A DNA stretch of 61,252 bases from an uncultured Clostridia bacterium (GTDB taxonomy: Bacteria > Bacillota > Clostridia > Oscillospirales > Acutalibacteraceae). The position numbers and the translations under genes are program-made. The DNA is taken from positions 1-61,252 of the forward strand of contig CAMMRL010000010.1 in the NCBI GenBank assembly GCA_946499275.1, given 5' to 3'. The notes beneath the pieces are model-generated. The model did not search any database. It was not told the origin of the DNA and saw only the letters and a program-made list of their open reading frames with translations. Positions 44,645-53,686 of the stretch are shown one piece after another. Position 1 is the stretch's first letter. Each line of letters starts with the position of its first letter.

Positions 44645-45238
44645 TTACTCCGCCTCCTGAAACGAGGTTTCCACCTCGCGGAACTCTTCTTCGTATTCGC
44701 CCGCCTTACTCTGCATCGTCCATCCGGTGATCTGGACAAAATCCTCTTCCATCTCTACACAGGTCAGCCAATAAGTGATCTTTATGCCGTCTACTGCGCC
44801 CTCGATCTGGGTAAGATAACCGCTCCGGCCGCTGACACTCACCGTTTCGGCCGGAGTAAAGGTCATGTCCTCCACCGAATACTCCATCTGTTCGAGTAGA
44901 ACGTCCATATAATCCCGGATGGTGACATCCTCGTAAAAATCGGCTTTGCTTTCGGCAATCACGACGACGTATTTTTCCTTTAAGCGGTTACCCGCGCCCA
45001 GTATCGCTTCATCGTTCAAGGCCGTCCCTTCGTCCGTCCAATCGCCGGGAACCGTCATCTGGTACTTCCCGTCGGAACTGACCAGCACCGTTTTTTCTTC
45101 TGCTTTTTGCCCTTGCACCATCGCTTGCCCCAACGCGATGATATTGCAGCCGCTGAGCATTCCCACCAATAAAACAGCGATTACCGTAAGCAAACCCAGA
45201 CGAAAAAACCGCTTGCCCATGCCATGCCACTTTTTCAT
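44645..45238 (-). CDS. Lipoprotein of unknown function
   Basis: The 197-residue precursor has a basic N-terminus (KKWHGMGKRFFR), a hydrophobic segment (about 14-27) and the lipobox LSGC at about 28-31, so it is an exported, lipid-anchored protein. The mature part contains SSDGKYQMTVPGDWTDE (about 54-70), the pattern of proteins related to DUF1795/PsbP-like folds, and an acidic C-terminus (EEEFREVETSFQEAE). I cannot assign a ligand or partner. It lies alone between the hyd operon and a DUF4190 protein; its stop lies close to the hyd leader. Confidence 0.8.
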   Translation of the reverse strand: MKKWHGMGKRFFRLGLLTVIAVLLVGMLSGCNIIALGQAMVQGQKAEEKTVLVSSDGKYQMTVPGDWTDEGTALNDEAILGAGNRLKEKYVVVIAESKADFYEDVTIRDYMDVLLEQMEYSVEDMTFTPAETVSVSGRSGYLTQIEGAVDGIKITYWLTCVEMEEDFVQITGWTMQSKAGEYEEEFREVETSFQEAE

Positions 45239-45325
45239 GCTTTTCTTCCTCTCCCTATTCTCCTCAGAATTATACAGTAATACGTCATGTGGCGCCGCAA
45301 CGTTCGGCGTTCGCCCATGCGCTGT

Positions 45326-46168
45326 TTACATAAACAGGAGCACAATCCCCGCAATCCAGTTTAATATCGAGACGATCAGGAACACAATGCTCAGCGCCAA
45401 GCCGGCGGTCGCCATCCCCCGCGCCGTGGTCCGGCGTCCCAGGATACCGCTGGGGATGCCGATGATCCCGGTAACCACGCCAACCAGCGGGATAAAACAG
45501 CCGAGAACGCTGCACAGGCCCATCACCAGGGACAGGACCGCCTTACCGGTCGGATTATGTACCGCTACAGGGATCGGCTGAGACGCGGCATACCCCGGCG
45601 CGGGGGCGTAACCGGAAACCGGCGTCACGGCGCCGGAAGCCGGCATAGAGGGATCGGACGACACCGCCGGAACCGGTACGCCGTGGCCGGCGGCGGTTTC
45701 CGGATCCATCGGGTTCATTGGCGAATCGGGATCAGCCGACTGCATAACCGGAGACATCGATACGCCGTTCCCCACCGGAACCGGTCCTACACCGGGCGCC
45801 ACGGGAACGGGCGCCGGCTGCGGGGGGATATTCACCGGCTGATACAAAAGCGCCACCAGCGCGTTGACCTTGTCGCGTAGAGCGGCCTTTATCGCAAAGG
45901 CCATCGCTCCGTCCAGCCCCATTTCCCCACAATATACGCCGGGCAGTATCGCATATTTCAGCCACGCCTCCAGATGAACCACCCCATTGGCGTATTGCAA
46001 CTTGAGAAACTGCGGCGCGGCCAGCAGCCCTTTTCCCTTTTTCCACACCACTTCCCCTTTGACCGTGGTGAGGGCAAATCCCTCTTTTCTCAGGAAATCC
46101 TCGGATACAAACCGAATAAAATCATCCGGCTTGCCTGTGTTGAAATCCGCAACGTACCTTTTCCCCAT
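45326..46168 (-). CDS. Membrane protein with a C-terminal DUF4190-like domain
   Basis: The 280-residue protein has three parts. Residues 1-108 form a soluble domain I do not recognise. Residues 109-205 are low-complexity, rich in Pro, Val, Ala and Met (repeated PVP and PMNPMDP stretches), and look like an extended linker. Residues 206-280 hold two membrane helices with the DUF4190 pattern NPTGKAVLSLVMGLCSVLGCFIPL (split about 206-229) and GIIGIPSGILGRRTTARGMATAGL (split about 234-257). The function is unknown. ATG has AAGGATG upstream. Confidence 0.78.
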   Translation of the reverse strand: MGKRYVADFNTGKPDDFIRFVSEDFLRKEGFALTTVKGEVVWKKGKGLLAAPQFLKLQYANGVVHLEAWLKYAILPGVYCGEMGLDGAMAFAIKAALRDKVNALVALLYQPVNIPPQPAPVPVAPGVGPVPVGNGVSMSPVMQSADPDSPMNPMDPETAAGHGVPVPAVSSDPSMPASGAVTPVSGYAPAPGYAASQPIPVAVHNPTGKAVLSLVMGLCSVLGCFIPLVGVVTGIIGIPSGILGRRTTARGMATAGLALSIVFLIVSILNWIAGIVLLFM

Positions 46169-46338
46169 AATGGCTTACATCCTTCCCTCAATTTCTCAAC
46201 GATCACCGCTTGATTATCTGCGTATCGATCGGCGGCCCATTTTCCGTATAGCCGCCGATAAACGCTGAAAATCGAGCATAACCGCATTTTCCCGTTTACA
46301 GAATCATCCGAAATGACAAAGCATATTCCGAAAACCGT

Positions 46339-46923
46339 TCACCGTTCCCCTTGTTCATCCAGTGTCAGGCGGTAGGCGGGCAGGAATTCATCGATAAAGC
46401 AGTCGACCGCCGGAATCCGCATCGCCCGCAGCGCTTCTTCGGTCGAGCGCTTGGCCTGTACGAACTCCCGGTTCCCCTGTTCCAGTTCTTCCACACACTT
46501 GATCAGCGCCGCGAGCTTATCCGCCGCCTTCACCAGCCGCTTTTCCTCGGGCGTGCCCTCCCCGCATAAAAGCGGGCGGTAATCGTCCCGCAAATCCTCC
46601 GGCAACATGGAAAGCAGTTTTTCTTCCGACACCGTCTCCACTTGCCGATACGCTTGCCGGATCGCCGGATTATAATACTTGACCGGCGTGGGCAGGTCGC
46701 CGGTCAGAATTTCCGGTGCGTCGTGATAAAGCGCGTAAAGCACGCAGCGCCCGGGGTCAACCTGCCCGCCGAAACGACGGTTGGTCAGCAGCGCCAACGC
46801 ATGGGCGAGTACCGCCACGTCGTAAGAGTGTTCGCAAATATTTTCAGTCCGGACATTGCGCATCAGCGCCCAGCGGTTGATATGCTTCATCCGGGAGAGC
46901 ATGGCAAAAAAAGAAGCGTTCAT
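46339..46923 (-). CDS. yfbR: HD-domain 5'-deoxynucleotidase, YfbR type
   Basis: The 194-residue protein resembles YfbR, which removes phosphate from deoxynucleoside 5'-monophosphates. HD-domain metal ligands are visible: the His of ENICEHSYDVAVLAH (about 28-42), the HD pair in LYALYHDAPEILTGDLPTPVKY (split about 62-83) and a later Asp in VKAADKLAALIKCVEE (about 131-146). The opening FFAMLSRMKHINRWALMRNVR matches YfbR. It starts 20 bases after the C-GCAxxG-C-C gene stop; its role would be nucleotide pool control. Confidence 0.9.
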   Translation of the reverse strand: MNASFFAMLSRMKHINRWALMRNVRTENICEHSYDVAVLAHALALLTNRRFGGQVDPGRCVLYALYHDAPEILTGDLPTPVKYYNPAIRQAYRQVETVSEEKLLSMLPEDLRDDYRPLLCGEGTPEEKRLVKAADKLAALIKCVEELEQGNREFVQAKRSTEEALRAMRIPAVDCFIDEFLPAYRLTLDEQGER

Positions 46924-46944
46924 CAGTAAGTAATATCCCTTTCT

Positions 46945-47424
46945 CTATTTGTCCGGCCGGTAATTTTCCAGGATGGAAGCCGCACATTCCACCAGGCAGG
47001 GGCAAGGGCGTTTTTTATAATATTGCGGCGTCCGGGGCGAAGGGTCGGGCGCGGTATCCTTCCCGGCAAGTCCCAGCAGTTCCCGGCAGATGATGGACCC
47101 GTTTTCCTCCCGGTATTTCCCAGCCAGTTCCTGGGTCATCCGGTAGGTCCGTTTTTTGGCCTCCCGGTCGTTCAAATCGGCATAGCCGTACTTGAGCCCG
47201 GCCGCCATCAGCATCCCCGTTACCGCCCCGCAAACCTCCCGCATGCGGCCCATGCCGCCGCCGAAGGGCGAAGCCAGCATCATCGCCGTTTCCCAAGACA
47301 AGCCCAACTCCTCCGCATAGGCCCCCAGAACCGCCTGCGCGCAGTTGGCCCCCTGTTCGAACAACGCACGGGCTTTTTTCCCTTTTTCACTCACCGGGGT
47401 TGTGAGCAGTTGATTCTCCTCCAC
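46945..47424 (-). CDS. C-GCAxxG-C-C family redox protein
   Basis: The 159-residue protein carries the family signature: NCAQAVLGAYAEELGL (about 27-42) with the first Cys, ASPFGGGMGRMREVCGAVTGMLMA (split about 51-74) with the GCAxxG-like CGAVTG, and the C-terminal pair RPCPCLVECAASILE (about 138-152). These conserved cysteines may bind a metal or cluster or be redox-active; the family has no settled function, although members often lie beside redox enzymes. It is followed by yfbR. Confidence 0.88.
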   Translation of the reverse strand: MEENQLLTTPVSEKGKKARALFEQGANCAQAVLGAYAEELGLSWETAMMLASPFGGGMGRMREVCGAVTGMLMAAGLKYGYADLNDREAKKRTYRMTQELAGKYREENGSIICRELLGLAGKDTAPDPSPRTPQYYKKRPCPCLVECAASILENYRPDK

Positions 47425-47456
47425 GGATACCGCCTCCTGTGTAAAGTGTATGCAGG

Positions 47457-47951
47457 TTACAAATCCACCAAGTGTATTCGATTCCCATTTTCTTCCGCCA
47501 GACGCAGCAAGTCCGGGAAAGCCAGCCAGACGGTCGCCGTATTGTCGCAGGGATGGACACCGATACGCGGATGGCGGGCCAAATCCCGGTCAAAAACCAT
47601 CTCCACCGCACCGTCCCTGTCGTTCAACACGCCGAGCGGCGTCACCGCACCCCGGTACAACCCAAGAAAACGCTGCAGGCGTTCCTCCGAAGCGAAGCTG
47701 AGCTTCCCGCAGCCGAGCTGCTGCGCCAGGCTTCCCAGATCCGCCCGCTTGTTTTTCTCCAGCGCCACCAGGAAATGCCGCTTTCCCCGGGTATCCCGCA
47801 AAAACAGGTTTTTGCAGATATCCTCCGCATGCGGCAGACACTCCGCATCCATCTCTTCCATCGTGTAAACCGCTTCATGCTCATCCACCGCAAAGTCAAT
47901 TCCCTTTGTGCGCAGCAAATCCAGCACCGCTTCCTTTGTCAATGGTTCCAT
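47457..47951 (-). CDS. YbaK/ProX-type aminoacyl-tRNA deacylase
   Basis: A trans-editing deacylase of the YbaK/PrdX/ProXp family, which removes misacylated residues (Ala or Cys) from tRNA-Pro. The 164 residues show ICKNLFLRDTRGKRHFLVALEKNKRADL (split about 47-60 and 61-74), FASEERLQRFLGLYRGAVTPLGVLND (split about 88-113) and the C-terminal HPCDNTATVWLAFPDLLRL (about 135-153), all typical of the PrdX branch. The ATG at 47951 is preferred because AAGGATGG lies 9 bases upstream; an ATG four codons earlier has no room for a ribosome site. Confidence 0.9.
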   Translation of the reverse strand: MEPLTKEAVLDLLRTKGIDFAVDEHEAVYTMEEMDAECLPHAEDICKNLFLRDTRGKRHFLVALEKNKRADLGSLAQQLGCGKLSFASEERLQRFLGLYRGAVTPLGVLNDRDGAVEMVFDRDLARHPRIGVHPCDNTATVWLAFPDLLRLAEENGNRIHLVDL

Positions 47952-47991
47952 TGGTTTTTCCATCCTTTTGTACGATTTACAGCGCCGCTCA

Positions 47992-48559
47992 TTAAATCTC
48001 CATTCGGTCGGAAAGGGATCGCATGGCAACAATTGTGCGGGAAATCAACTCGTCCAGTTCCCAGCCCAGCATGGCGGCCCCGTCCTCAATCACCTTGCGG
48101 GAGCAGCCCGCCGCAAAAGAAGGGGTCTTGAACTTTTTCTTTACCGATTTCAGCTCCAGATCGAATACGCTGCGGGACGGCCGCATCAAAGCGACTGCGC
48201 CGATCAACCCGGTAAGCTCATCCACCGCATAGAGTATCTTCTCCATGACATGTTCCGGCGGGATATCCACTGTCAGCCGGTATCCGTGGCTTGCAGTCGC
48301 ACGGATCAGCCGTTCGTCCAACCCCCGGCTGCGCATAATCTCCTGCGAGCGGATACAATGCTCATCCGGATACTTTTCATAATCCAAGTCGTGTAAAAGG
48401 CCCACGATCTCCCAAAACTCCCGGTTCTCCGGATCGTATTCCGCGGCGAAATACCCCATCACCCCCCGCAACAATCTCCGCATGGCGCAGATGGAACGGT
48501 TCTTTATTGTATTCGCGCAGCAGCGCTTCCGCTTGTTCCCGGGTTGGTATTGCACCCAT
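47992..48559 (-). pseudogene. HD-domain hydrolase gene with a one-base frameshift
   Basis: The N-terminal part (MGAIPTREQAEALLREYNKE, start 48559 with AAGGATGG) and the C-terminal part (VMGYFAAEYDPENREFWEIV onward, with VGLLHDLDYEKYPDEHC) lie in different frames. They join if the C6 run at 48462-48467 is read as C5, giving one 188-residue HD-domain protein; the family normally has ...LRHA..V.GVM.YFA..., which is restored. HD metal ligands (H of HLRHAEIV, HD of LLHDLDY) then line up. The cause is either a real homopolymer indel or a sequencing slip. The substrate is unknown. Confidence 0.85.
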
Positions 48560-48720
48560 ACCGACACCATCCTTTCCTTTTTGATTCATACGCGGTTACA
48601 ATGGCGGACTTTTCACCCTCAACTATCTGTGTTGCCGGCCGTCATGTACCAATACCGGTACGATTCGCCGTCTATCCAATTTTCGGCATTCCATGACCCG
48701 AGCATCTTCCAAAGGAAGCG

Positions 48721-49212
48721 TCACAACGCTAAACGATATATATACAATCCATCGGAAAGTTCATCAAACCGCAAGATCTCGGCAACCGAAAAACCGCTGT
48801 CCTCCAGCACACGGCGGGAACTAAGGTTCTCTCCCACTACATACGCCTGTAAAACGGAAGCCTGCAGGACTTCACGCGCATAGGGAATCATGCGGCCAAG
48901 CAGCTGCGTAAAATACCCATGCCCCCAGTGCGCTTCCCCCAAAAATACGCTGATGGTATATACGCCCGGCGTTTCACCTGCTTTCAAGGCAAAAACGCCG
49001 ACAAACCGGCCGTCGGTTTTCCTCCGCAGGGCAAAGCCCCGATTGGAGCTGGCAGTATATTCTTCAATCAGCGCCGCCGTCTCTTCCCGGCGGGTGTGCG
49101 TATCAAAACGCATAAACCGTGCCACTGCGGGAGAAGACGTCATAGAAAACACCTCGCCGGCATCTTCCGGCCTCAAAGGAGTCAGAACAAGCGCCGCGGT
49201 TTCCATCCGCAT
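48721..49212 (-). CDS. GNAT N-acetyltransferase, RimJ/RimL type
   Basis: The 163-residue protein has a typical GNAT layout: TAALVLTPLRPEDAGEVFSM (about 4-23), RTDGRFVGVFALKAGE-like beta strands (about 63-80), TISVFLGEAHWGHGYFTQLLGRMI (split about 85-108) holding the acetyl-CoA loop, and LSSRRVLEDSGFSVAEILRFDE (split about 129-150), the usual RimJ-like end. It is preceded by a strong promoter at 49325-49353 with an unusually long leader of about 110 bases. The target is unknown. Confidence 0.85.
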   Translation of the reverse strand: MRMETAALVLTPLRPEDAGEVFSMTSSPAVARFMRFDTHTRREETAALIEEYTASSNRGFALRRKTDGRFVGVFALKAGETPGVYTISVFLGEAHWGHGYFTQLLGRMIPYAREVLQASVLQAYVVGENLSSRRVLEDSGFSVAEILRFDELSDGLYIYRLAL

Positions 49213-49324
49213 TTCTCTCCTTTCCCCGTGAGGTTTCCCCTTTGGCAGGGAAAAGGCCTGCCGTCACCCCTATAGTTGTATGTAGTGAAAGGGGAAAGAT
49301 AGAATCATCGGGACATGTTCTTTT

Positions 49325-49353
49325 ATTATAAAAGAATTTAACCGCCCTGCCAA
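49325..49353 (-). promoter_or_regulatory. Strong promoter for the GNAT gene at 48721
   Basis: On the minus strand, -35 TTGGCA (49348-49353), 17-base spacer, -10 TATAAT (49325-49330). In the 311-base gap (49213-49523) the only other feature is a stem GCTTTTGCC/GGCAAAAGG at about 49423-49449 without a clear role. Confidence 0.75.
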
Positions 49354-49523
49354 GTGTCATATCGACGATTTTTGAGGAGTTTCTTTCCTTTTTCGCTGAT
49401 TTCCCGCTCATCATTTATTGCTTTTGCCATGAAAAACGGCAAAAGGCTTAGGTAGGACGCATTTTTCCCGTCCGCCAAGGCACACTATAGGGAATAAAAT
49501 AGCAAAGGAAGGAGACGCCGGCT

Positions 49524-49892
49524 ATGAGGGAAAAAAAGAAAACGGTAAAACGTGGGGTAACGGGCGCTCTCGCCGGTGCCGCCAACGGCTTTTTTGGCTC
49601 GGGCGGCGGTCTGTTTCTGGTTCCGCTCTTCACCAAGTGGCTGAAGATGGACCAGCGCAGGGCGTTTGCCACATCGGTTGCGGTGATTTTCCCCTTGTCC
49701 GCCGTATCCCTGATCGTATACTTTTTCAAAGGCGGCATCGACTTTTTCGGTGTGCTTCCCATGCTGCTTGGCGGGTTGTGCGGGGGGTTCATCGCCGGGA
49801 GGATATTCAATAAAGTACCCATTTCCTTATTGCGCCGGGGGTTTGGTATCCTGATCCTTTACGGCGGTATACGGGCGGTGCTACTGCTTTGA
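49524..49892 (+). CDS. Half-size TauE/SafE-type exporter, first partner
   Basis: The 122-residue membrane protein has about four helices and one copy of the TauE/SafE half-signature, GFFGSGGGLFLVPLF (about 22-36). Ordinary TauE/SafE transporters (about 250 residues) have two such halves in inverted orientation. The following gene has the other half and overlaps by one base (TGATG), so the pair probably forms a heterodimer that exports sulfite, sulfoacetate or another organic anion. The ATG follows GAAGGAGACG. The N-terminus is strongly basic (REKKKTVKRG). Confidence 0.88.
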   Translation: MREKKKTVKRGVTGALAGAANGFFGSGGGLFLVPLFTKWLKMDQRRAFATSVAVIFPLSAVSLIVYFFKGGIDFFGVLPMLLGGLCGGFIAGRIFNKVPISLLRRGFGILILYGGIRAVLLL

Positions 49893-50260
49893 TGGATATA
49901 ATCGAATTCCTGGTCGGGCTGCTGACCGGTGTGCTCAGCGGGTTCGGGATCGGCGGAGGATCCCTGCTTATTTTGTATCTAACCGGGGTGGCGGGCGTCA
50001 ATCAATACGTGGCTGGCGGCATAAATCTGCTGTATTTCCTGTTCTGCGCGCCGGCCGCACTGATTTCCCATATTAAAAACCGCCTGATTGACACGAAAAC
50101 CGTCATCTGGTGCACCGCGGCGGGTATCCTAACCTCTCTGCTGGCGGCATGGGTCGCCGGCATGATTGAAGTGACCCTACTTCGCCGGATTTTCGGTATT
50201 TTTTTACTATATATCGGCATCCGGGAGCTGCGCGCCAAACCGCCTGCGGAGGATGCCTGA
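49892..50260 (+). CDS. Half-size TauE/SafE-type exporter, second partner
   Basis: The 122-residue protein mirrors its neighbour: about four membrane helices and GVLSGFGIGGGSLLILYLTG (about 13-32) with the second half-signature. The ATG overlaps the upstream stop as TGATG, which indicates translational coupling. The C-terminus is short and charged (RELRAKPPAEDA). The overlap and complementary halves argue for a two-subunit exporter over two unrelated small proteins. A terminator follows at 50283-50315. Confidence 0.88.
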   Translation: MDIIEFLVGLLTGVLSGFGIGGGSLLILYLTGVAGVNQYVAGGINLLYFLFCAPAALISHIKNRLIDTKTVIWCTAAGILTSLLAAWVAGMIEVTLLRRIFGIFLLYIGIRELRAKPPAEDA

Positions 50261-50282
50261 CGGATATCCTAGTTGTTAAACG

Positions 50283-50315
50283 ACGCCGGCGCTATCCTTT
50301 TCCCGGCGTTTTTCC
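50283..50315 (+). terminator. Terminator of the TauE/SafE pair
   Basis: Stem ACGCCGG (50283-50289) and CCGGCGT (50303-50309) followed by TTTTT, 22 bases after the stop codon. Confidence 0.75.
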
Positions 50316-50339
50316 TTTGTCTATTCTTTTTCGTGCTAT

Positions 50340-50545
50340 TTTAACCCGGTAAGGGGTTTATAGTCGAAGTACCAGCTTGCTGTTGGTTTATACCAATCAT
50401 TGAAGGGCCGTTCTCAAAGCGTGCCGGAATCACTCACTGTCCCGTGCCCTGTCGTGCCTAAACGGATACAAACAGTCCCGTTGGGCACCGGGGGATAAAA
50501 GGCCCTTTTGGCGGGGCTTGCCCCGATACAATCTGTTTTTAAGCG
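50340..50545. ncRNA. Possible structured RNA in the TauE-APH gap
   Basis: This gene-free stretch holds several pairings: GGGCC (about 50414) with GGCCC (about 50502), GTGCC/GGCAC and AACGG/CCGTT arms forming an inner hairpin (about 50454-50490), and GGGGC-TTG-CCCC (about 50514-50523) followed by GTTTTT. The pattern suggests a folded transcript ending in a terminator, read rightwards. No known family signature (6S, SRP, RNase P, tmRNA, common riboswitches) was recognised. Confidence 0.35.
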
Positions 50546-50599
50546 GTTTCTCCCACCAGTTACAGCCGACAGCTCCTTATCGGTAAAGCTCCAAAAGAA

Positions 50600-50640
50600 A
50601 TCATCACCCGGAAAAACGCCCCTCGTTTCCGGGTGATGAT
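50600..50640 (-). terminator. Terminator of the APH-like gene
   Basis: A 15-bp perfect stem, atcatcacccggaaa and tttccgggtgatgat, with T-rich flank TTTCTTTT leftwards, immediately after the stop at 50643. Confidence 0.85.
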
Positions 50641-50642
50641 GT

Positions 50643-51617
50643 TTATACTACAAGCCCTGGCCTTTTTACCCATCGGTGGTAAGCCTGTTCCATTTCCCGA
50701 TATACCGTCTCCACGCGGCTGGCTTCCGCTCCGTGCAAATACCCGGCCCAGCAGAGGAAATTCACCTGCAGAACCGCCGCAGCCTGCTCTTTCAGCAGTT
50801 CCTCCACACGGCCGGTACGGCCCGTCCGGCGTGTTAGTTCCGTGGTATACCGGGTGAGGAACGCCGTTTGATCCGCGGCTTTCCCATCCGCTGCGGCCCG
50901 GCTGAAAAAGAAGGATATATCCCCGCCCCCTTTGCCTACGGATACGCCCTGCCAGTCGCATACACGGAGGATATCCCCGTCTTTCAGCAGATTCCCCCAG
51001 TGAAAATCCCCATGGCACAAGCAAAGCGGAGGACGGCACAAAAAGCGGGAAACGGCCGGTATTGCCCGCGCCACCATCACGATCAGCGACGGATCAAACC
51101 GTCCGCCGTGTTCCGTCAACACTGACCGCCAGTCCTCTGCAGCGCAAGCGATCCCCTCTTCGGAAGGCTCGCCGATTCCCGGTTCCCAGCCTGCCCGTTC
51201 CGCCAGGGAGGGAGACAGGGCGTGGATCTCCGCCAGCAGCACGGCCGCCTTTTCGAGTGTATCCGGATTCCAATCCGACGGCGTTAAGGGCGCATATGCC
51301 TTCATGGCGAGCAGCAACCCTTCGTCCGTTTCGGCTTGATACGCTATTTCCGGCAAAAAAGCACGCCCCTGTTCCCCAGCCAAACGATAAAAAGCGGCTT
51401 CCCGCCGGAAAGAGCCGAACACTTCCGGCGGCACAGTTCCTCTCGCCGCCCATTTGAGGACAAAGGTTTTCTTTTCGCCCCCTTGCTCCATTTCCACCCG
51501 GTGCAGAACCGCCCCGCTCATGCCGCCGTTCAGGGGAGTAAGCGAACAAAGACGGCCCAACGGCCGCTCCTCCTGCAAAAGGGAAAGCAGGGCATACGGT
51601 ATTGCTTCCACATTCAT
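50643..51617 (-). CDS. APH-family phosphotransferase
   Basis: The 324-residue protein has the aminoglycoside phosphotransferase/choline kinase fold. The catalytic Brenner motif is LCLCHGDFHWGNLLKDGD (about 207-224, HGDxxxxN), followed by ILRVCDWQGVSVGKGGGDISFFFS (split about 225-248) with the metal-binding Asp. The N-terminal lobe has the glycine-rich LTPLNGGMSGAVLHRVEM (about 26-43). The start at 51617 is supported by GGAGGG. It may act on an antibiotic, a sugar or another small alcohol; the sequence does not decide. Confidence 0.87.
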   Translation of the reverse strand: MNVEAIPYALLSLLQEERPLGRLCSLTPLNGGMSGAVLHRVEMEQGGEKKTFVLKWAARGTVPPEVFGSFRREAAFYRLAGEQGRAFLPEIAYQAETDEGLLLAMKAYAPLTPSDWNPDTLEKAAVLLAEIHALSPSLAERAGWEPGIGEPSEEGIACAAEDWRSVLTEHGGRFDPSLIVMVARAIPAVSRFLCRPPLCLCHGDFHWGNLLKDGDILRVCDWQGVSVGKGGGDISFFFSRAAADGKAADQTAFLTRYTTELTRRTGRTGRVEELLKEQAAAVLQVNFLCWAGYLHGAEASRVETVYREMEQAYHRWVKRPGLVV

Positions 51618-51703
51618 CCCTCCGTTTTCATCCGGCGCAGCCGTCTGGTGTGGAATTTTTACGGCTACTGTGGAAAATGCTATCCTCCCTTTTGGGATAT
51701 GCC

Positions 51704-52177
51704 TTAATATTTTTCCGCCCGCCGCTGCCGCCGCAGGGCGCGGCGGCGCTCGCCGGCTTTCCATTCCTCCCGCTCTTCATCGGTAACCGGGACCAGGCCG
51801 GGCACTTCCTGCGGATTCCCCTCTCCATCGATAGCGACCAGAACCAGGTAGGCGCGGTTCACCCGTTCGCGACTGCCGTCTAAGCCTTCGGAATACGCAT
51901 CTACCCGCACCTCCATGGAAGTACGGCCGACATAAGTGATACATCCCACAAGCAAAATGGTTTCCCCCACCATAGCGGGCGCATCAAACTGCAGGGTGTC
52001 GATACAGGCGGTAGTGACCTCCGAATTCGCGTGGCGGCGGGCGACGACCGCGGCTACGATGTCGATCCATTCCATCAGCATACCGCCAAAAAGTCGCTTG
52101 GCGGAATTGGCATGCTGAGGAAGGACAATCTGTACCTGCTCCGTACGGGAATCCGCCGTTAATTTTCCTTGCTTCAT
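51704..52177 (-). CDS. Acyl-CoA thioesterase, hotdog fold (YciA/BFIT-like)
   Basis: The 157-residue protein has one hotdog domain: HANSAKRLFGGMLMEWIDIVAAVVARRHA (split about 22-35 and 36-50) includes the central helix with the GG-M-L-x-W-x-D pattern of the 4HBT acyl-CoA hydrolase branch. VTTACIDTLQFDAPAMVGE (about 54-72) and RVNRAYLVLVAID (about 104-116) follow. The C-terminus is long and basic (WKAGERRRALRRQRRAEKY). It hydrolyses acyl-CoA; chain length is unknown. ATG has AGAAAGGAC upstream. Confidence 0.9.
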   Translation of the reverse strand: MKQGKLTADSRTEQVQIVLPQHANSAKRLFGGMLMEWIDIVAAVVARRHANSEVTTACIDTLQFDAPAMVGETILLVGCITYVGRTSMEVRVDAYSEGLDGSRERVNRAYLVLVAIDGEGNPQEVPGLVPVTDEEREEWKAGERRRALRRQRRAEKY

Positions 52178-52256
52178 ATGTCCTTTCTCCCATTTCTTGT
52201 TTATACAGCATAGGGCTCCTTTTTATATCTATATCCCCACGGCGTCTAGTGTGTCC

Positions 52257-52265
52257 ATTATAACA
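52257..52265 (-). promoter_or_regulatory. Extended -10 promoter of the thioesterase gene
   Basis: TGT-TATAAT on the minus strand (52257-52265) is a good extended -10; no clear -35 is visible. It gives a leader of about 75 bases before the ATG at 52177. Confidence 0.5.
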
Positions 52266-52371
52266 TATTTTCCGCCGTTGTTTTATTCCGGCTTGTTGTT
52301 CCGACGTTGGTTAAAAAATATATATGCCGTCTAAACCAAGGATTGCCGTATAAAACGCCTTACCACACATC

Positions 52372-52415
52372 ATAACAAAACCGTTGTGCTTTTTAACGCA
52401 CAACGGTTTTGTTAT
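52372..52415. terminator. Perfect 18-bp stem-loop between the thioesterase and gap genes
   Basis: Arms ATAACAAAACCGTTGTGC (52372-52389) and GCACAACGGTTTTGTTAT (52398-52415) pair perfectly around an 8-base loop. It lies beyond the gap terminator (52539-52566) and may be a back-up terminator; the rest of the 415-base gap (52178-52592) holds only the thioesterase promoter. Confidence 0.6.
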
Positions 52416-52538
52416 CACTATCCGCGACGTACTGCCGAAACAGGCTGTTTAAAGGCCACAAGACGCAACGCATGCCGCGCTCCCCGGATTGTCGGCCGTT
52501 TCAGAAAGTGGATGACAAGAATTGTCAGCAAAAGAAAC

Positions 52539-52566
52539 GCACGGCCGACGGATAGCCGGCCGTGCG
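52539..52566 (-). terminator. Terminator of gap
   Basis: GC-rich stem GCACGGCC and GGCCGTGC, followed leftwards by TTTCTTTTG, about 27 bases after the gap stop. Confidence 0.75.
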
Positions 52567-52592
52567 TAGGGAATCAATAAATCAGGATGGAA

Positions 52593-53615
<1,023 letters not shown>

Positions 53616-53652
53616 TTATTACCTCCACTGTTTTAATCTTTTTCTATTTTAT

Positions 53653-53686
53653 AATGTTTTTTGGAAAACTTCAAGAAGTTTGTCAA
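53653..53686 (-). promoter_or_regulatory. gap promoter with palindrome
   Basis: On the minus strand, TTGAAG and TAAAAT are spaced by 17 bases, and a TTGACA lies further upstream (53681-53686). A perfect inverted repeat AAACTTC-AA-GAAGTTT (53666-53681) overlaps the -35 and is a candidate operator. The remaining gap up to 53886 shows nothing else. Confidence 0.5.

Noticed and set aside
51984..52211. Small frame starting with AAAGGAG just before the thioesterase gene
   Set aside because: Its ribosome site is good, but it overlaps the thioesterase in another frame and its later residues are a low-complexity Arg/Pro shadow. A very short uORF effect cannot be excluded.
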